DNA from: M3007 sp046296435
Lineage (GTDB): Bacteria; Bacteroidota; Bacteroidia; Chitinophagales; Saprospiraceae
Direction: 5' to 3'
Assembly: GCA_046296435.1 (NCBI GenBank)
Contig: JBKBLI010000015.1
Span: 1-54,213, forward strand
DNA: 54,213 nt
Position 1 is the first letter of the stretch. Each line of letters starts with the position of its first letter. Shown here piece after piece: positions 1 to 8,520 of this stretch. The notes below the pieces were generated by a model. It did not search any database. It had not been told where the DNA came from and saw only the letters and a list, made by a program, of their open reading frames with translations. The translations under genes and the position numbers were made by a program.

Positions 1-489
1 GGCGCTTCATTGGTAGAACCTGAGTTAGTCGCCAACGCCCGCGATTTTTTGAAAAAAGCCAAAGCGGCCAACGTCAAAGTCGTTTTGCCCAAGGACTCCA
101 TTTGCGGCGACCGCTTTGCGGCAGATGCCCAGACCGCCGCGCATGCAAGCGACGCCATTCCGGACGGCTGGATGGGACTTGACATAGGCCCGACGGCGGT
201 CAGACAATTTTCGCGCATCATCCGCCAAAGCAAAACCGTAATATGGAACGGCCCGATGGGCGTGTTCGAAATGCCCGCCTTTGCCGCAGGCACCAAAGCA
301 ATTGCGAAAAGCTGCGCACAGGCCACCAAAAAAGGCGCTTACACCATGGTGGGCGGCGGCGACTCGGTCGCAGCCGTTACGCAGATGAAACTATCGAAAA
401 AAGTCAGCTTCGTGAGTACTGGAGGCGGAGCCATGTTAGAGTATCTGGAGGGCAAAAAACTGCCCGGAATCGTAGCCATCAGCGGTTGA
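1..489 (+). CDS. pgk: Phosphoglycerate kinase, C-terminal part (5' truncated by window edge)
   Basis: Glycolytic kinase that interconverts 1,3-bisphosphoglycerate + ADP and 3-phosphoglycerate + ATP in the cytoplasm. The open frame runs in from base 1, and about 162 residues of the nucleotide-binding C-domain are visible. Family signatures are clear: WNGPMGVFE from fragment residue 82, the glycine-rich GGGDS at 118-122 and the terminal STGGGA / LEYLEGKKLPGI block. The TTG at base 10 is an internal leucine, not a start; roughly 240 N-terminal residues lie outside the window. A stem-loop follows the stop, and the next gene faces it. No defects are visible in the part present. Confidence 0.97.
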   Translation, partial: GASLVEPELVANARDFLKKAKAANVKVVLPKDSICGDRFAADAQTAAHASDAIPDGWMGLDIGPTAVRQFSRIIRQSKTVIWNGPMGVFEMPAFAAGTKAIAKSCAQATKKGAYTMVGGGDSVAAVTQMKLSKKVSFVSTGGGAMLEYLEGKKLPGIVAISG

Positions 490-514
490 AGCCGCGCCGG
501 TCTTGAGCAAAACG

Positions 515-556
515 CCGGGGTCGAGGGCATGCATGGATTTGCATCCCTGACCCCGG
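515..556. terminator. Stem-loop between convergent pgk and rmlB
   Basis: CCGGGGTCGAGGG at 515-527 pairs with CCCTGACCCCGG at 545-556 with one bulged base and a loop of about 17 nt. A T-rich stretch follows on the + strand. It lies between two converging genes, so it may serve both directions. Terminator function is inferred from position and shape. Confidence 0.55.
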
Positions 557-594
557 TTCTGTTATTTGAACGCGACCCAAAGACCTGTCGGCCC

Positions 595-1620
595 TCATGT
601 TGCGCGATAGGCGCCCGATTGCACCCGGGCTATCCATTCAGAATGGTCCATGTACCACTGGGCCGTAGCGCGGAATCCCTCAATAGTGGACATGCGCGGC
701 GACCAGCCCAATTCGCGTTTGATTTTGCTAGCGTCGATGGCATAGCGCAAGTCGTGCCCCGGTCGGTCAGTTACAAAAGTGATGAGTTGCCGCGACTCGC
801 CGACGGGGCGACCCAGCAGTTCGTCCATGATATCGCAAAGGAGTTCGACCAGATCGATATTCCGCCACTCGTTGTTCCCGCCGATGTTGTACGTCTGCCC
901 GACGTCGCCTTGGTGAAAGATCAGGTCGATGGCCTCGGCATGATCCTCCACCCACAGCCAGTCGCGCACATTCTGGCCTTTGCCATAGACGGGCAGCGGC
1001 TTGCGGTCGCGGATATGCAGTAGCATCAAGGGTATGAGTTTTTCCGGGAACTGATAAGGACCGTAATTGTTGCTGCAATTGGACAACAATACCGGAAGCC
1101 CGTAAGTGTGCCCCCAGGCGCGAACAAAATGATCGCTCGCAGCTTTAGAGGCCGAGTAAGGAGAACGGGGGTCGTATGGAGTGTCTTCGCTGAAAAGCCC
1201 GCTTTCCCCAAGCGAGCCATAGACCTCATCGGTCGAAACATGGTAAAAGCGCTTGCCCTGCGGATCCGACTGCCAAGCCTGACGGGCTGTTTGGAGCAAG
1301 TTGACCGTACCCAACACATTGGTCTCTACAAATTCCAGAGGATTGGCGATCGAGCGATCTACATGACTCTCGGCAGCCAGGTGGATCACGCCGTCGAAGC
1401 GGTAACGCTCAAAGAGCGTGCGTAGCAAAGCCGCATCGCGTATATCCCCCCGCTCGAAGATGTAGTTGGGGGCCTGCGCCAGGTCCTGCAGGTTGTCCAG
1501 ATTGCCGGCGTAAGTCAGGGCGTCAAGATTGACGATGCGATAATGCGGGTACTTGCGGACGAAGAGCCGCGTCAAATGCGAACCGATGAAGCCGGCTCCG
1601 CCGGTGATCAGGATATTCAT
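595..1620 (-). CDS. rmlB: dTDP-glucose 4,6-dehydratase
   Basis: Extended short-chain dehydrogenase that converts dTDP-D-glucose to dTDP-4-keto-6-deoxy-D-glucose, an entry step to dTDP-rhamnose and other deoxysugars. At 341 aa it has normal family length. The Rossmann loop GGAGFIG is at residues 7-13, the catalytic T-D-E triad at 130-132, and YSASK at 155-159. Its ATG overlaps the stop of the upstream UDP-xylose synthase gene by 4 nt (ATGA), so the two are probably translationally coupled. The usual partners rmlA, rmlC and rmlD are not in the window, so the final sugar is unknown. Likely used for surface polysaccharide. Confidence 0.95.
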   Translation of the reverse strand: MNILITGGAGFIGSHLTRLFVRKYPHYRIVNLDALTYAGNLDNLQDLAQAPNYIFERGDIRDAALLRTLFERYRFDGVIHLAAESHVDRSIANPLEFVETNVLGTVNLLQTARQAWQSDPQGKRFYHVSTDEVYGSLGESGLFSEDTPYDPRSPYSASKAASDHFVRAWGHTYGLPVLLSNCSNNYGPYQFPEKLIPLMLLHIRDRKPLPVYGKGQNVRDWLWVEDHAEAIDLIFHQGDVGQTYNIGGNNEWRNIDLVELLCDIMDELLGRPVGESRQLITFVTDRPGHDLRYAIDASKIKRELGWSPRMSTIEGFRATAQWYMDHSEWIARVQSGAYRAT

Positions 1621-2576
1621 GTCAAGTCGTCGGTTTGTACCGCTTTTTTGAAGTATTCATACGTGAGCTTCAAGCCCTCAGCGCGGTCGTAGCGCGGTTC
1701 CCAGCCCAAGATGCTTTGGGCTTTGCTGATATTGGGGCGGCGCTGCTTGGGATCATCCACAGGCAGCGGCCGGTAATCGATATACGCCTTGGGGTTGCCC
1801 ACCAATTCGAGTATTTCATGCGCAAACTGCAATACGGTGATTTCCTGCGGATTGCCCAAATTGACCGGTTGGGCGTAGTCGCTGAGCAGGAGCCTGTAGA
1901 TCCCATCGACCAGATCGTCCACATAGCAAAAAGAGCGGGTCTGCGAACCGTCGCCAAAAACGGTCAGCCCTTCCCCGCGAATGGCTTGGCTAAAAAACGC
2001 CGGCAGCACACGACCGTCGTTGACGCGCATGCGCGGTCCATAAGTGTTGAATATTCGGACGATGCGCGTCTCAACCTGGTGGAACGTATGGTAGGCCATG
2101 GTAATAGCTTCGAGGAAGCGCTTCGCCTCGTCATAAACGCCGCGAGGCCCCACAGGGTTGACGTTGCCCCAGTACTCCTCAACCTGCGGGTGCACCAAAG
2201 GGTCGCCATAGACCTCCGACGTAGATGCCACCAAAATACGCGCGCCTTTCTCGCGGGCCAGACCAAGACAATTGTGCGTACCCAAAGCGCCTACCTTGAG
2301 CGTCTGAATGGGCATCTGGAGGTAGTCGATCGGACTTGCCGGCGATGCAAAGTGCAGGATGTAATCCAATTTGCCCGGCACATGAATGAATTTGGTCACA
2401 TCGTGATGGTAGTATTCGAAATCTTTTTCTGGGAAAAGGTGCTCGATATTTGCCAAATCGCCAGTGAGCAGATTGTCCATCCCGATAACCTGGTATCCTT
2501 CAGCCAGAAATCGGTCGCACAAATGCGATCCAATGAAACCGGCTGCGCCAGTGATGAGTACGCGTTTTTTTGACAT
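1617..2576 (-). CDS. UDP-glucuronate decarboxylase (UDP-xylose synthase)
   Basis: NAD-dependent extended SDR that decarboxylates UDP-glucuronate to UDP-xylose (UXS family). It has 319 aa, matching bacterial UXS. Visible features are GAAGFIGSH at 10-18, the T-S-E catalytic stretch around 119-121, Y148 and K152 in YDEAK, and the PRMRVNDGRVLP segment characteristic of UXS. A TAnnTTTG box lies about 30 nt upstream, making this the first gene of a two-gene unit with rmlB (4-nt overlap). The pairing suggests supply of two nucleotide sugars for one glycan. UDP-glucuronate epimerases are relatives, but the central motifs favour UXS. Confidence 0.93.
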   Translation of the reverse strand: MSKKRVLITGAAGFIGSHLCDRFLAEGYQVIGMDNLLTGDLANIEHLFPEKDFEYYHHDVTKFIHVPGKLDYILHFASPASPIDYLQMPIQTLKVGALGTHNCLGLAREKGARILVASTSEVYGDPLVHPQVEEYWGNVNPVGPRGVYDEAKRFLEAITMAYHTFHQVETRIVRIFNTYGPRMRVNDGRVLPAFFSQAIRGEGLTVFGDGSQTRSFCYVDDLVDGIYRLLLSDYAQPVNLGNPQEITVLQFAHEILELVGNPKAYIDYRPLPVDDPKQRRPNISKAQSILGWEPRYDRAEGLKLTYEYFKKAVQTDDLT

Positions 2577-2605
2577 AAAAATGAGGGTAAAATATGATGA
2601 AAGCG

Positions 2606-2613
2606 CAAAGATA
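2606..2613 (-). promoter_or_regulatory. -7 box TATCTTTG for the UXS-rmlB operon
   Basis: Exact match to the Bacteroidota -7 consensus TAnnTTTG on the minus strand, 29 nt before the start codon at 2576. No convincing -33 TTTG at the usual distance. Confidence 0.6.
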
Positions 2614-2696
2614 AGCCCCGCAGAGCTTGTCTTCGGGTTTTATACGCACATGTCGGAATTTTGTCGCAACTTAGCCCCCAAAAAATACGCCGAACC

Positions 2697-3761
2697 ATGT
2701 TACAGATGCTGCAAATCGTCCTGGGCATTGTTTTTGTGATGCTGCTGCTCAGCTTGCTGGCCTCGACCATTCTGGAACTCATCGCCGCCCTGCTGTCGTT
2801 TAGGGGTCAGCACCTGGCTTCTGCCATACAGAATATGCTGGGTCTGCAAGACAGCGAGAAGTTTATGGCGCATCCGTTTTTTCAGCAGCTCTCGCTGGGA
2901 AGTCGCGAAAAAAGCGGAAAAGGCAAAATACGCATGCCTTCCTACATGAGCGCCGAAGCTTTCAGCGCCATTCTGAGCGACAACATCGATATCCGAAACA
3001 GCGCAGACATCGCAGCCCGTATAGCGTCGCTGCCAGACGGACAACTCAAACAGATACTAACCTTCCTGTGGGGCCAATCGGGCGACAACATCGAGGCGTT
3101 TCGACTCCGACTCCAGTCTTGGTACAACGACGTCATGGAACGGGTTTCGGGCGCATACAAGCGCCACGCGCAAGCTTGGCTATTCGGTATAGGGCTGGGC
3201 ATTGCCGTCGTTTTCAATGCCGACGCCTTACAGATTTATCACAACCTCTCCGTCAACGCCAGCCTGCGCGAGTACCTGGCCGACGCGGCGACCAACTACG
3301 CCAAAACCCAGCCTGCGCCGGAAGCGCCCAATCTGGATGATCCAAACTTCAACAATGCCCGGCATCAGATGGACAATTTGCTCAACAACAACCTCGCCGC
3401 CCTCGAGACGCCGCTGGGCCTGGGTTGGCATCATATCAATATTGACGAACTGACCAGCGCCAAATGGTGGCTGCTACACCTGATCGGATGGCTCACAACC
3501 GCCCTCTCCATATCGATGGGCGCTACCTTCTGGTTCGAAATACTCAAGCGACTGGTCAATATGCGCAACAGCGGGCCGGCGCCGCAGCCCCCGGTGGTGG
3601 TACAGCCGGCTTCGGGCGTTGTTCCGGTGCAGGTATTGCAGCCCCAGACCAGTAGCGCCCTCACTACCCGCCCCCCTGACACCGTGTTTGAGTCGCGCCG
3701 AAGCAGCGCCAAACCCCCCGAAGAAAAAACAGACGCAGACGAAAACAACCCCAAAGAGTAA
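2697..3761 (+). CDS. Uncharacterised three-helix membrane protein
   Basis: I do not recognise the family. Predicted topology: an N-terminal hydrophobic helix right after the start (LQIVLGIVFVMLLLSLL), a cytoplasm- or periplasm-facing region of about 120 residues, a second helix near AWLFGIGLGIAVVF, a loop with Asn-rich LDDPNFNNAR, a third helix near WWLLHLIGWLTTALSISMG, and a disordered Pro/Gln/Lys-rich tail. An ATG at 2697 is preferred; a TTG at 2661 in the same frame would add 12 charged residues. The stop is 21 nt before a histidine kinase gene on the same strand, so the two may be co-transcribed and functionally linked. No catalytic motif seen. Confidence 0.8.
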   Translation: MLQMLQIVLGIVFVMLLLSLLASTILELIAALLSFRGQHLASAIQNMLGLQDSEKFMAHPFFQQLSLGSREKSGKGKIRMPSYMSAEAFSAILSDNIDIRNSADIAARIASLPDGQLKQILTFLWGQSGDNIEAFRLRLQSWYNDVMERVSGAYKRHAQAWLFGIGLGIAVVFNADALQIYHNLSVNASLREYLADAATNYAKTQPAPEAPNLDDPNFNNARHQMDNLLNNNLAALETPLGLGWHHINIDELTSAKWWLLHLIGWLTTALSISMGATFWFEILKRLVNMRNSGPAPQPPVVVQPASGVVPVQVLQPQTSSALTTRPPDTVFESRRSSAKPPEEKTDADENNPKE

Positions 3762-3782
3762 GCGCAACACCAGTTTTAACCC

Positions 3783-5324
3783 GTGGATAAATTTATCAAA
3801 CGCAACTGGAATACCGGTCTCACGTGGCTGTTGGCTTTGGCTGTATTTGCAGCAGACTTTCTTTTATCCTTAGAATTTGACCTGACGTATTTCTATCCGG
3901 TCATCTTGCTCACAGGCATTTTTCTTCGAGAAAAAAACGACATCATCCTTCTGGCGGTGGGTATGACCGTCATGATCGTCATATCGGCTACGCTCAAATC
4001 AATGGGCGAATTAAGCGCCGAAGAGATGCTCTTCAGGCGGCTGCCGGTTTTGGCCAGTTTGGCGCTGGCCGCTTACCTGCTGATCCGATACATAGACCTG
4101 CGGCAACTCGAAGCAAAGAAAGAACTGCGCTTTTCCGCGCTGTTCAAGCACGCCTCAAGCGGCATCTTGCTCGCCGACAGACAGGGAAATATCGTAATGG
4201 TCAATCCCGCAGCCGAGCAATTATTCGGCTATGAGCCCGACGAGCTCATTGGACAAAAAATTGAGGCGCTCATCCCCAACCGCTTCACCCACAAACACAT
4301 ACGATACAGGGAGTCCTTTCATGAGGCCCCAAAGGCCCGCGCGATGGGCACGGGACTGGATTTGTACGCAAAGCGAAAAAATGGCGAAGAATTTCCCATC
4401 GAAGTCAGCCTTAGCCCTTTTCGCGACGACAACAAAGATTTCGTCATCGCATTTGTAATCGACAACAGTGTCCGAAAAGCGCATGAACAGTCCATTTTGA
4501 ACCAAAAATACGAACTGGCGCAACTGAGCGAGGCCCTCAAAGAACTCAACGAAAACCTCGAAGATAAAGTAGCCGTCCGCACCCTCGAATTGGAGGAAGC
4601 CCGCAACAGCCTTTCAATGGCTTTGGAGAAAGAGCGCGAGTTGGGCGATCTGAAAAGCCGCTTTGTCAGCATGGCCTCACACGAGTTTCGCACGCCCCTT
4701 AGCGCCGTGCTCTCATCAGCCTCGCTCATCCTCAGCTATGCCGAGCGCTTCGATATTGACAGTATCAAAAAACACGCAGGCCGGATCAAAAATGCCGTCA
4801 ACGGACTCAATACCATACTGACCGAGTTTCTGTCGCTCGGCAAACTGGAAGACGGCAAAATCAAACCGGCGCTTAGCCTGGTCAATATCCCTGAGGCTAT
4901 TCAAGACGTTTGCGCCGAAATGAGCTTGCTGTTCAAAGCCGGACAGAAGTGCAAACACAACCACGTCGGCGCCGATACCGCCATGCTCGACGGCGGACTA
5001 ATCCGCAATATCCTGGTCAATCTGATCTCCAACGCCATCAAATACTCCCCGGAGGACACCCTGATCACCATCGAATCCGAAGTCGCGCCAACCCGGGCTA
5101 TTATCAAAGTGATCGATCAAGGCGTAGGCATCCCGCCGGAAGACCAAAAGCACCTTTTCGGTCGCTTTTTCAGGGCGCAAAACGTATCCAACATCCACGG
5201 TACGGGGCTGGGCTTGTATATCGTCAAGCGATACGTCGAGATGCTCAACGGCGCCATCAGTTTTGAGAGCGCTCCCGGCAAAGGCTCCACTTTCACGCTA
5301 ACGTTCGAATTGAGCGAAGACTGA
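3783..5324 (+). CDS. Membrane-bound PAS sensor histidine kinase (orphan)
   Basis: Two-component sensor kinase of 513 aa with a GTG start. The N-terminus has about four transmembrane helices (residues ~14-105) with almost no external loop, like MASE-type sensors. A PAS domain follows (~115-225, with GILLADRQGNIVMVNPAAE), then a coiled coil (~235-290), HisKA with the phospho-acceptor H300 in SMASHEFRTPLSA, and an HATPase_c domain showing the N box (NLISNAIKYS), G1 box (DQGVGIP) and G2 box (GTGLGLYIVK). All catalytic boxes are intact. No receiver domain and no response regulator gene lies nearby, so the partner is unknown. It follows the membrane protein gene by 21 nt. Confidence 0.92.
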   Translation: MDKFIKRNWNTGLTWLLALAVFAADFLLSLEFDLTYFYPVILLTGIFLREKNDIILLAVGMTVMIVISATLKSMGELSAEEMLFRRLPVLASLALAAYLLIRYIDLRQLEAKKELRFSALFKHASSGILLADRQGNIVMVNPAAEQLFGYEPDELIGQKIEALIPNRFTHKHIRYRESFHEAPKARAMGTGLDLYAKRKNGEEFPIEVSLSPFRDDNKDFVIAFVIDNSVRKAHEQSILNQKYELAQLSEALKELNENLEDKVAVRTLELEEARNSLSMALEKERELGDLKSRFVSMASHEFRTPLSAVLSSASLILSYAERFDIDSIKKHAGRIKNAVNGLNTILTEFLSLGKLEDGKIKPALSLVNIPEAIQDVCAEMSLLFKAGQKCKHNHVGADTAMLDGGLIRNILVNLISNAIKYSPEDTLITIESEVAPTRAIIKVIDQGVGIPPEDQKHLFGRFFRAQNVSNIHGTGLGLYIVKRYVEMLNGAISFESAPGKGSTFTLTFELSED

Positions 5325-5339
5325 AACCTCCATACAAAC

Positions 5340-5373
5340 TCCGGCGGCCTTCGTTGTCTTGTCGATCGCCGGA
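5340..5373. terminator. Possible stem-loop between convergent genes
   Basis: TCCGGCG (5340-5346) can pair with CGCCGGA (5367-5373) across a 20-nt loop, between the kinase stop and the permease stop. There is no T-run after it, so it is at best a weak or processing-type terminator. Confidence 0.3.
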
Positions 5374-5409
5374 TCGCTCAAAACCGCGCCCCAACCCTCA
5401 TCGCCGCTG

Positions 5410-6633
5410 TTAGTGCTCCTGTATGACCGGCGTAATGCGCAAGGTGCGCCAGGCGGGTAGCAGCGAGGCTAACAAACCGATGAGGAGCACCGCCGCCATA
5501 ATGGGCAAAAAATCTGCAAACCTCAACTCAATCGGATAACTGCTTACCAAAAAACCGTCGGGGATGGTTACCAGTTCATAACGCTTTTGCAAAAAGTAAA
5601 TACACAGCGCCAAGCCTAAGCCCAAAAACAAGCCGAGCAAGGTCAGCAACATCCCCTCCCATACGAATAGCTTGAAGACGCCCCTGTCCGTAGCGCCCAT
5701 ACTTTTGAGCACAGCTATGTCGCGCTGCTTCTCGAGCGCCAACATCCATAGGGCGCCGACCATGTTGAAGGCCAGCAGGGCCAACATCAGAGACACGATG
5801 CCGAATGCGATCCACTTTTCCAGGCGCATGACTTTGAAGAGCGCCTCGTTCTGCTCGTAGCGGTCTTTGATATGGTATTCGTCGCCCAAAAATTCGCGCA
5901 GGCGCTTCTTGGCTTGTGGAATGGCCGATGCAGAGACGCAGCGCAGTTCAAGGGCCGACGCTTCATCCGCTTCGACCTCCAGCAACTCGCGGATGAGTTC
6001 GACGTCCGTCAGCACGTATTGGTTGTCCACCTCCTGCTGGATGCTGAACAAACCGCTTGGAACCATCAAACGCGAACGAAAAGGCTTGTCTAACGCGCCC
6101 GGCGTCTTCGCAGGCATATAGACATTGAGCCAGGATCCGGGCTGGCCGACGTTGAGTCCGAGTTTGTAACGCATTCCGGCGCCGACCACGGCCCCGAATC
6201 GCTCGCCATCCCTAAGCGCAAAAGCGCTGCTGTCCGGCAGCGTTGCCTGACTGATGGGCGTCACGCTGACGTACTGATCGTCCACCCCTTTCAGTACGCC
6301 GAAGTCCTGAGCCGTACCATACTCAAAAAATGCGATTTCTTCCAAAGTAGCGCTCACGGCTTTAATCTCCGGCAGCGCGGCTATCCGAGCCATTAGCGCG
6401 CTATCGGCCCGGAAAGTTTTACCGGCGCGCGGGGTGATCTTTATTTCGGGATTAAAGTAGCCGTACATGCCGGCAATCAGGCCCTCGAAACCGTTGAACA
6501 CCGACAATACCAATACCAACGCCGCAGCGCCAATCGTGATCCCTAACACCGAAATACCGGTGATAATGTTGATCGCATTGGCGCTGCGGCGGGCGAACAG
6601 GTATCGGCGAGCAATAAAAAACGGGTAGCTCAA
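5410..6633 (-). CDS. FtsX-family ABC permease, LolC/LolE-like
   Basis: Inner-membrane permease of 407 aa with LolCE layout: N-terminal membrane helix (~18-48, ANAINIITGISVLGI), a large periplasmic MacB-type core domain (~50-260), then three C-terminal helices with the FtsX signature around EKQRDIAVLKSMGATDRGV. In Lol systems it pairs with the LolD ATPase to release lipoproteins to the outer membrane. In Bacteroidota similar single permeases are common and the cognate ATPase (not here) is encoded elsewhere. It lies 14 nt after the glucosaminidase lipoprotein gene, probably in one transcript. Family assignment is firm; the lipoprotein-release role is inferred. Confidence 0.88.
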   Translation of the reverse strand: MSYPFFIARRYLFARRSANAINIITGISVLGITIGAAALVLVLSVFNGFEGLIAGMYGYFNPEIKITPRAGKTFRADSALMARIAALPEIKAVSATLEEIAFFEYGTAQDFGVLKGVDDQYVSVTPISQATLPDSSAFALRDGERFGAVVGAGMRYKLGLNVGQPGSWLNVYMPAKTPGALDKPFRSRLMVPSGLFSIQQEVDNQYVLTDVELIRELLEVEADEASALELRCVSASAIPQAKKRLREFLGDEYHIKDRYEQNEALFKVMRLEKWIAFGIVSLMLALLAFNMVGALWMLALEKQRDIAVLKSMGATDRGVFKLFVWEGMLLTLLGLFLGLGLALCIYFLQKRYELVTIPDGFLVSSYPIELRFADFLPIMAAVLLIGLLASLLPAWRTLRITPVIQEH

Positions 6634-6647
6634 GCGCTTAAATCGGT

Positions 6648-8207
6648 TTAGCGAATTTTGAGCGTTTGCCCTATTTTGATGGTGTCGTCGGTCATGTTGT
6701 TCAGTTTCTTCAACTGCGCCACCGACAAGCCGTAGCGACGGGATATATTGAACAAGGTATCTCCCTGTTTTACCATGTGGAATCCCGAAGGCGCGGCGCC
6801 CGGATCGGGGGCCGGACTGGGCGTGGGCGCAGGCCCCGGAGCAGGGGGGCGCGTGGCGGAAGGCGGCGAATAAGGCGGATTCGGATCGAAAGGCGTGGCC
6901 GGAGTCGGATCAGAGGGGTAAGGCACGCCCGTGAATGCCGGATTGCCCAAAGCGTCGGAGTCGCGTCCTGATCCCGGAGTTGTTGTTGTTGTTGTTTTGT
7001 CAGGTTCGGGCACAAAAGGCGACTCGTCGCTCGGTATAAGACCGGGGTTGGGTTGCGGAGCGGGCTTGGATGTCTCTGGGTTGGGCGCGCCCGACCCGGG
7101 AGTTACTTGATATATCTGGGGCTGCTCGCCTTTTTTGAGCGAGCCTTTGAGGCGTATCTTCTCGCCGGCGACCGGCTCGAAGCCCGGGCGAATATTGTTG
7201 CGCTGGCGTAACTTGTCCAGGCGCACGCCATACAATTGCGCGATGTCAAACATGGTCTGTCCTTCACGGACAAAATGGTGAATGGCGCGACCATTCCAGG
7301 AGTCCTTCTTGGGCATGATGTATATCCGCGTGTTCTCCTTGAGCGTCTGCCCGGGCGTGTAACCGCGGTCGTTGTAATTGGCCACCATATTGGGATTCAA
7401 CTTATACAGGCGCGCAATGTCCTGCAGGGTTTCTCCCGGCTTCGAAAGCACCACTTTGACGTCGTTGACACGCCCGATACGCGAGGGGCCTTGCGGCTCG
7501 GACTCGCGCTTGTCTTCGGTTTTTTCCGAGGGAGGACGAACGACCGGCGAGCCGGCGGAGGCGGCGCTCATGCGATCGTACTGGTTGAGATTGTAGCGCT
7601 CAATGATGGCGATCAACTTGTCTGCATAATCCGGTGAGGTCGCGTAACCGGAGGCCTGAAGCCCGCGCGCCCAGCCTTTGTAGTCGGTGCGATCCAAATT
7701 GAAAAGAGGCCCATAGCGCCCATGCTTACGCGGGTCGCGCAGGAATTCGCTGTGGTCGTAGAAGCTCTCCGACACATCTTCATATTTACGGAAGCAGGAC
7801 TCAATTAACTCGCCTTTTTCGTTGCGGTCGTCATCTTTTTTCTTGTAACTCTTGCCGCTCCAGTTTGAGCCGCATTTGATGCCAAAATGGTTGTTGGCAT
7901 TGGTAGCCAGATCGCTTTGACCGGCATTGCTCTCCAGTATGCCCTGCGCCAAAATAATACTGGCGGGCACGCCTCCGCGCTCCATCTCCGCGACGGCTTT
8001 CATATGGTACAACTCTACGTAATCCAAGTGCTTTTGATACGGGTTAGGACCGCCGCTGCGCATGCTGTAAGCAGCCGGGGGAATGTTATCGCCCACCAGA
8101 TCGCGGGTCACCTTGCCGGCCGGAGGGCCGGATTCTTTGGGGCGAAAAGAAGCGCATGCGCTAAAAAACAACGCGAGGGCGCTCAGACTGATTATGGTGT
8201 TTTTCAT
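6648..8207 (-). CDS. LysM-domain N-acetylglucosaminidase lipoprotein
   Basis: Peptidoglycan hydrolase of 519 aa. The lipobox LFFSAC gives a lipidated C18. A glucosaminidase domain (GH73-like, ~62-215) carries the likely catalytic E92 in ILESNAGQSDLA and the NNHFGIKC segment. Three LysM repeats bind glycan chains: ~250-297, ~308-352 and 474-519. Between repeats 2 and 3 is a Pro/Thr/Ser-rich linker with a Thr-only tract (around + strand 6975-7000). Probably anchored on the outer membrane facing the wall and active in wall remodelling. A paralogue with only the catalytic domain and a membrane anchor is at 32138-32950. The downstream FtsX permease starts 14 nt later. Confidence 0.93.
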   Translation of the reverse strand: MKNTIISLSALALFFSACASFRPKESGPPAGKVTRDLVGDNIPPAAYSMRSGGPNPYQKHLDYVELYHMKAVAEMERGGVPASIILAQGILESNAGQSDLATNANNHFGIKCGSNWSGKSYKKKDDDRNEKGELIESCFRKYEDVSESFYDHSEFLRDPRKHGRYGPLFNLDRTDYKGWARGLQASGYATSPDYADKLIAIIERYNLNQYDRMSAASAGSPVVRPPSEKTEDKRESEPQGPSRIGRVNDVKVVLSKPGETLQDIARLYKLNPNMVANYNDRGYTPGQTLKENTRIYIMPKKDSWNGRAIHHFVREGQTMFDIAQLYGVRLDKLRQRNNIRPGFEPVAGEKIRLKGSLKKGEQPQIYQVTPGSGAPNPETSKPAPQPNPGLIPSDESPFVPEPDKTTTTTTPGSGRDSDALGNPAFTGVPYPSDPTPATPFDPNPPYSPPSATRPPAPGPAPTPSPAPDPGAAPSGFHMVKQGDTLFNISRRYGLSVAQLKKLNNMTDDTIKIGQTLKIR

Positions 8208-8520
8208 GTGTCAGATGTGCTTAGTCTTTGGAAAAACCAGTGATTCGCGATTAGCCATTTTCTTTTGAACGCATAGGCGGCAGTCATGGGGGCAAGGAGG
8301 CCGTGCAAACTCCGGAGTACCGCGCAAAACGGCAGCAAAAAAAGACCCACCCCCACCGGCGCAACCCCCTCTACCCGTGCCCGCGTTTTTTTGAAAAATC
8401 AGAGAAAACATCCATGAGGCTCAGTTGATCTGAGAAGCCACGGACGCCAGACGCGGTACATCCCTACGGCAGAGCGACTACCAATAAACGCTGCAACTCA
8501 CAAAAAAGTATGATATGAAA
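8208..8520. other. Gap of about 310 bp between minus-strand genes
   Basis: Upstream region of the glucosaminidase gene and downstream region of the SDR gene. A 66-codon frame on the minus strand (8211-8411) is glycine/cysteine-rich, resembles no family and overlaps an A/T palindrome, so it is not called. The only structure seen is that palindrome at 8386-8397. No exact TAnnTTTG box on the minus strand. Confidence 0.6.
8386..8397. repeat. A/T palindrome, T7-G-A5 copy
   Basis: TTTTTTTGAAAAA in a GC-rich intergenic stretch (starting within CCGCG). One of about fourteen such elements in this window; see findings. Confidence 0.6.

Noticed and set aside
1108..1425. Long plus-strand frames opposite rmlB and other minus-strand genes
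   Set aside because: They are antisense shadows of GC-rich codons, with no family signatures.
6975..7000. GTT/ACA trinucleotide run possibly a phase-variable repeat
   Set aside because: Short and in-frame (Thr tract) within the Pro/Thr linker; length change by triplets would not switch the gene off.
8211..8411. 66-codon minus-strand frame upstream of the glucosaminidase gene
   Set aside because: Low-complexity Gly/Cys/Pro sequence across a palindrome; nothing supports translation.
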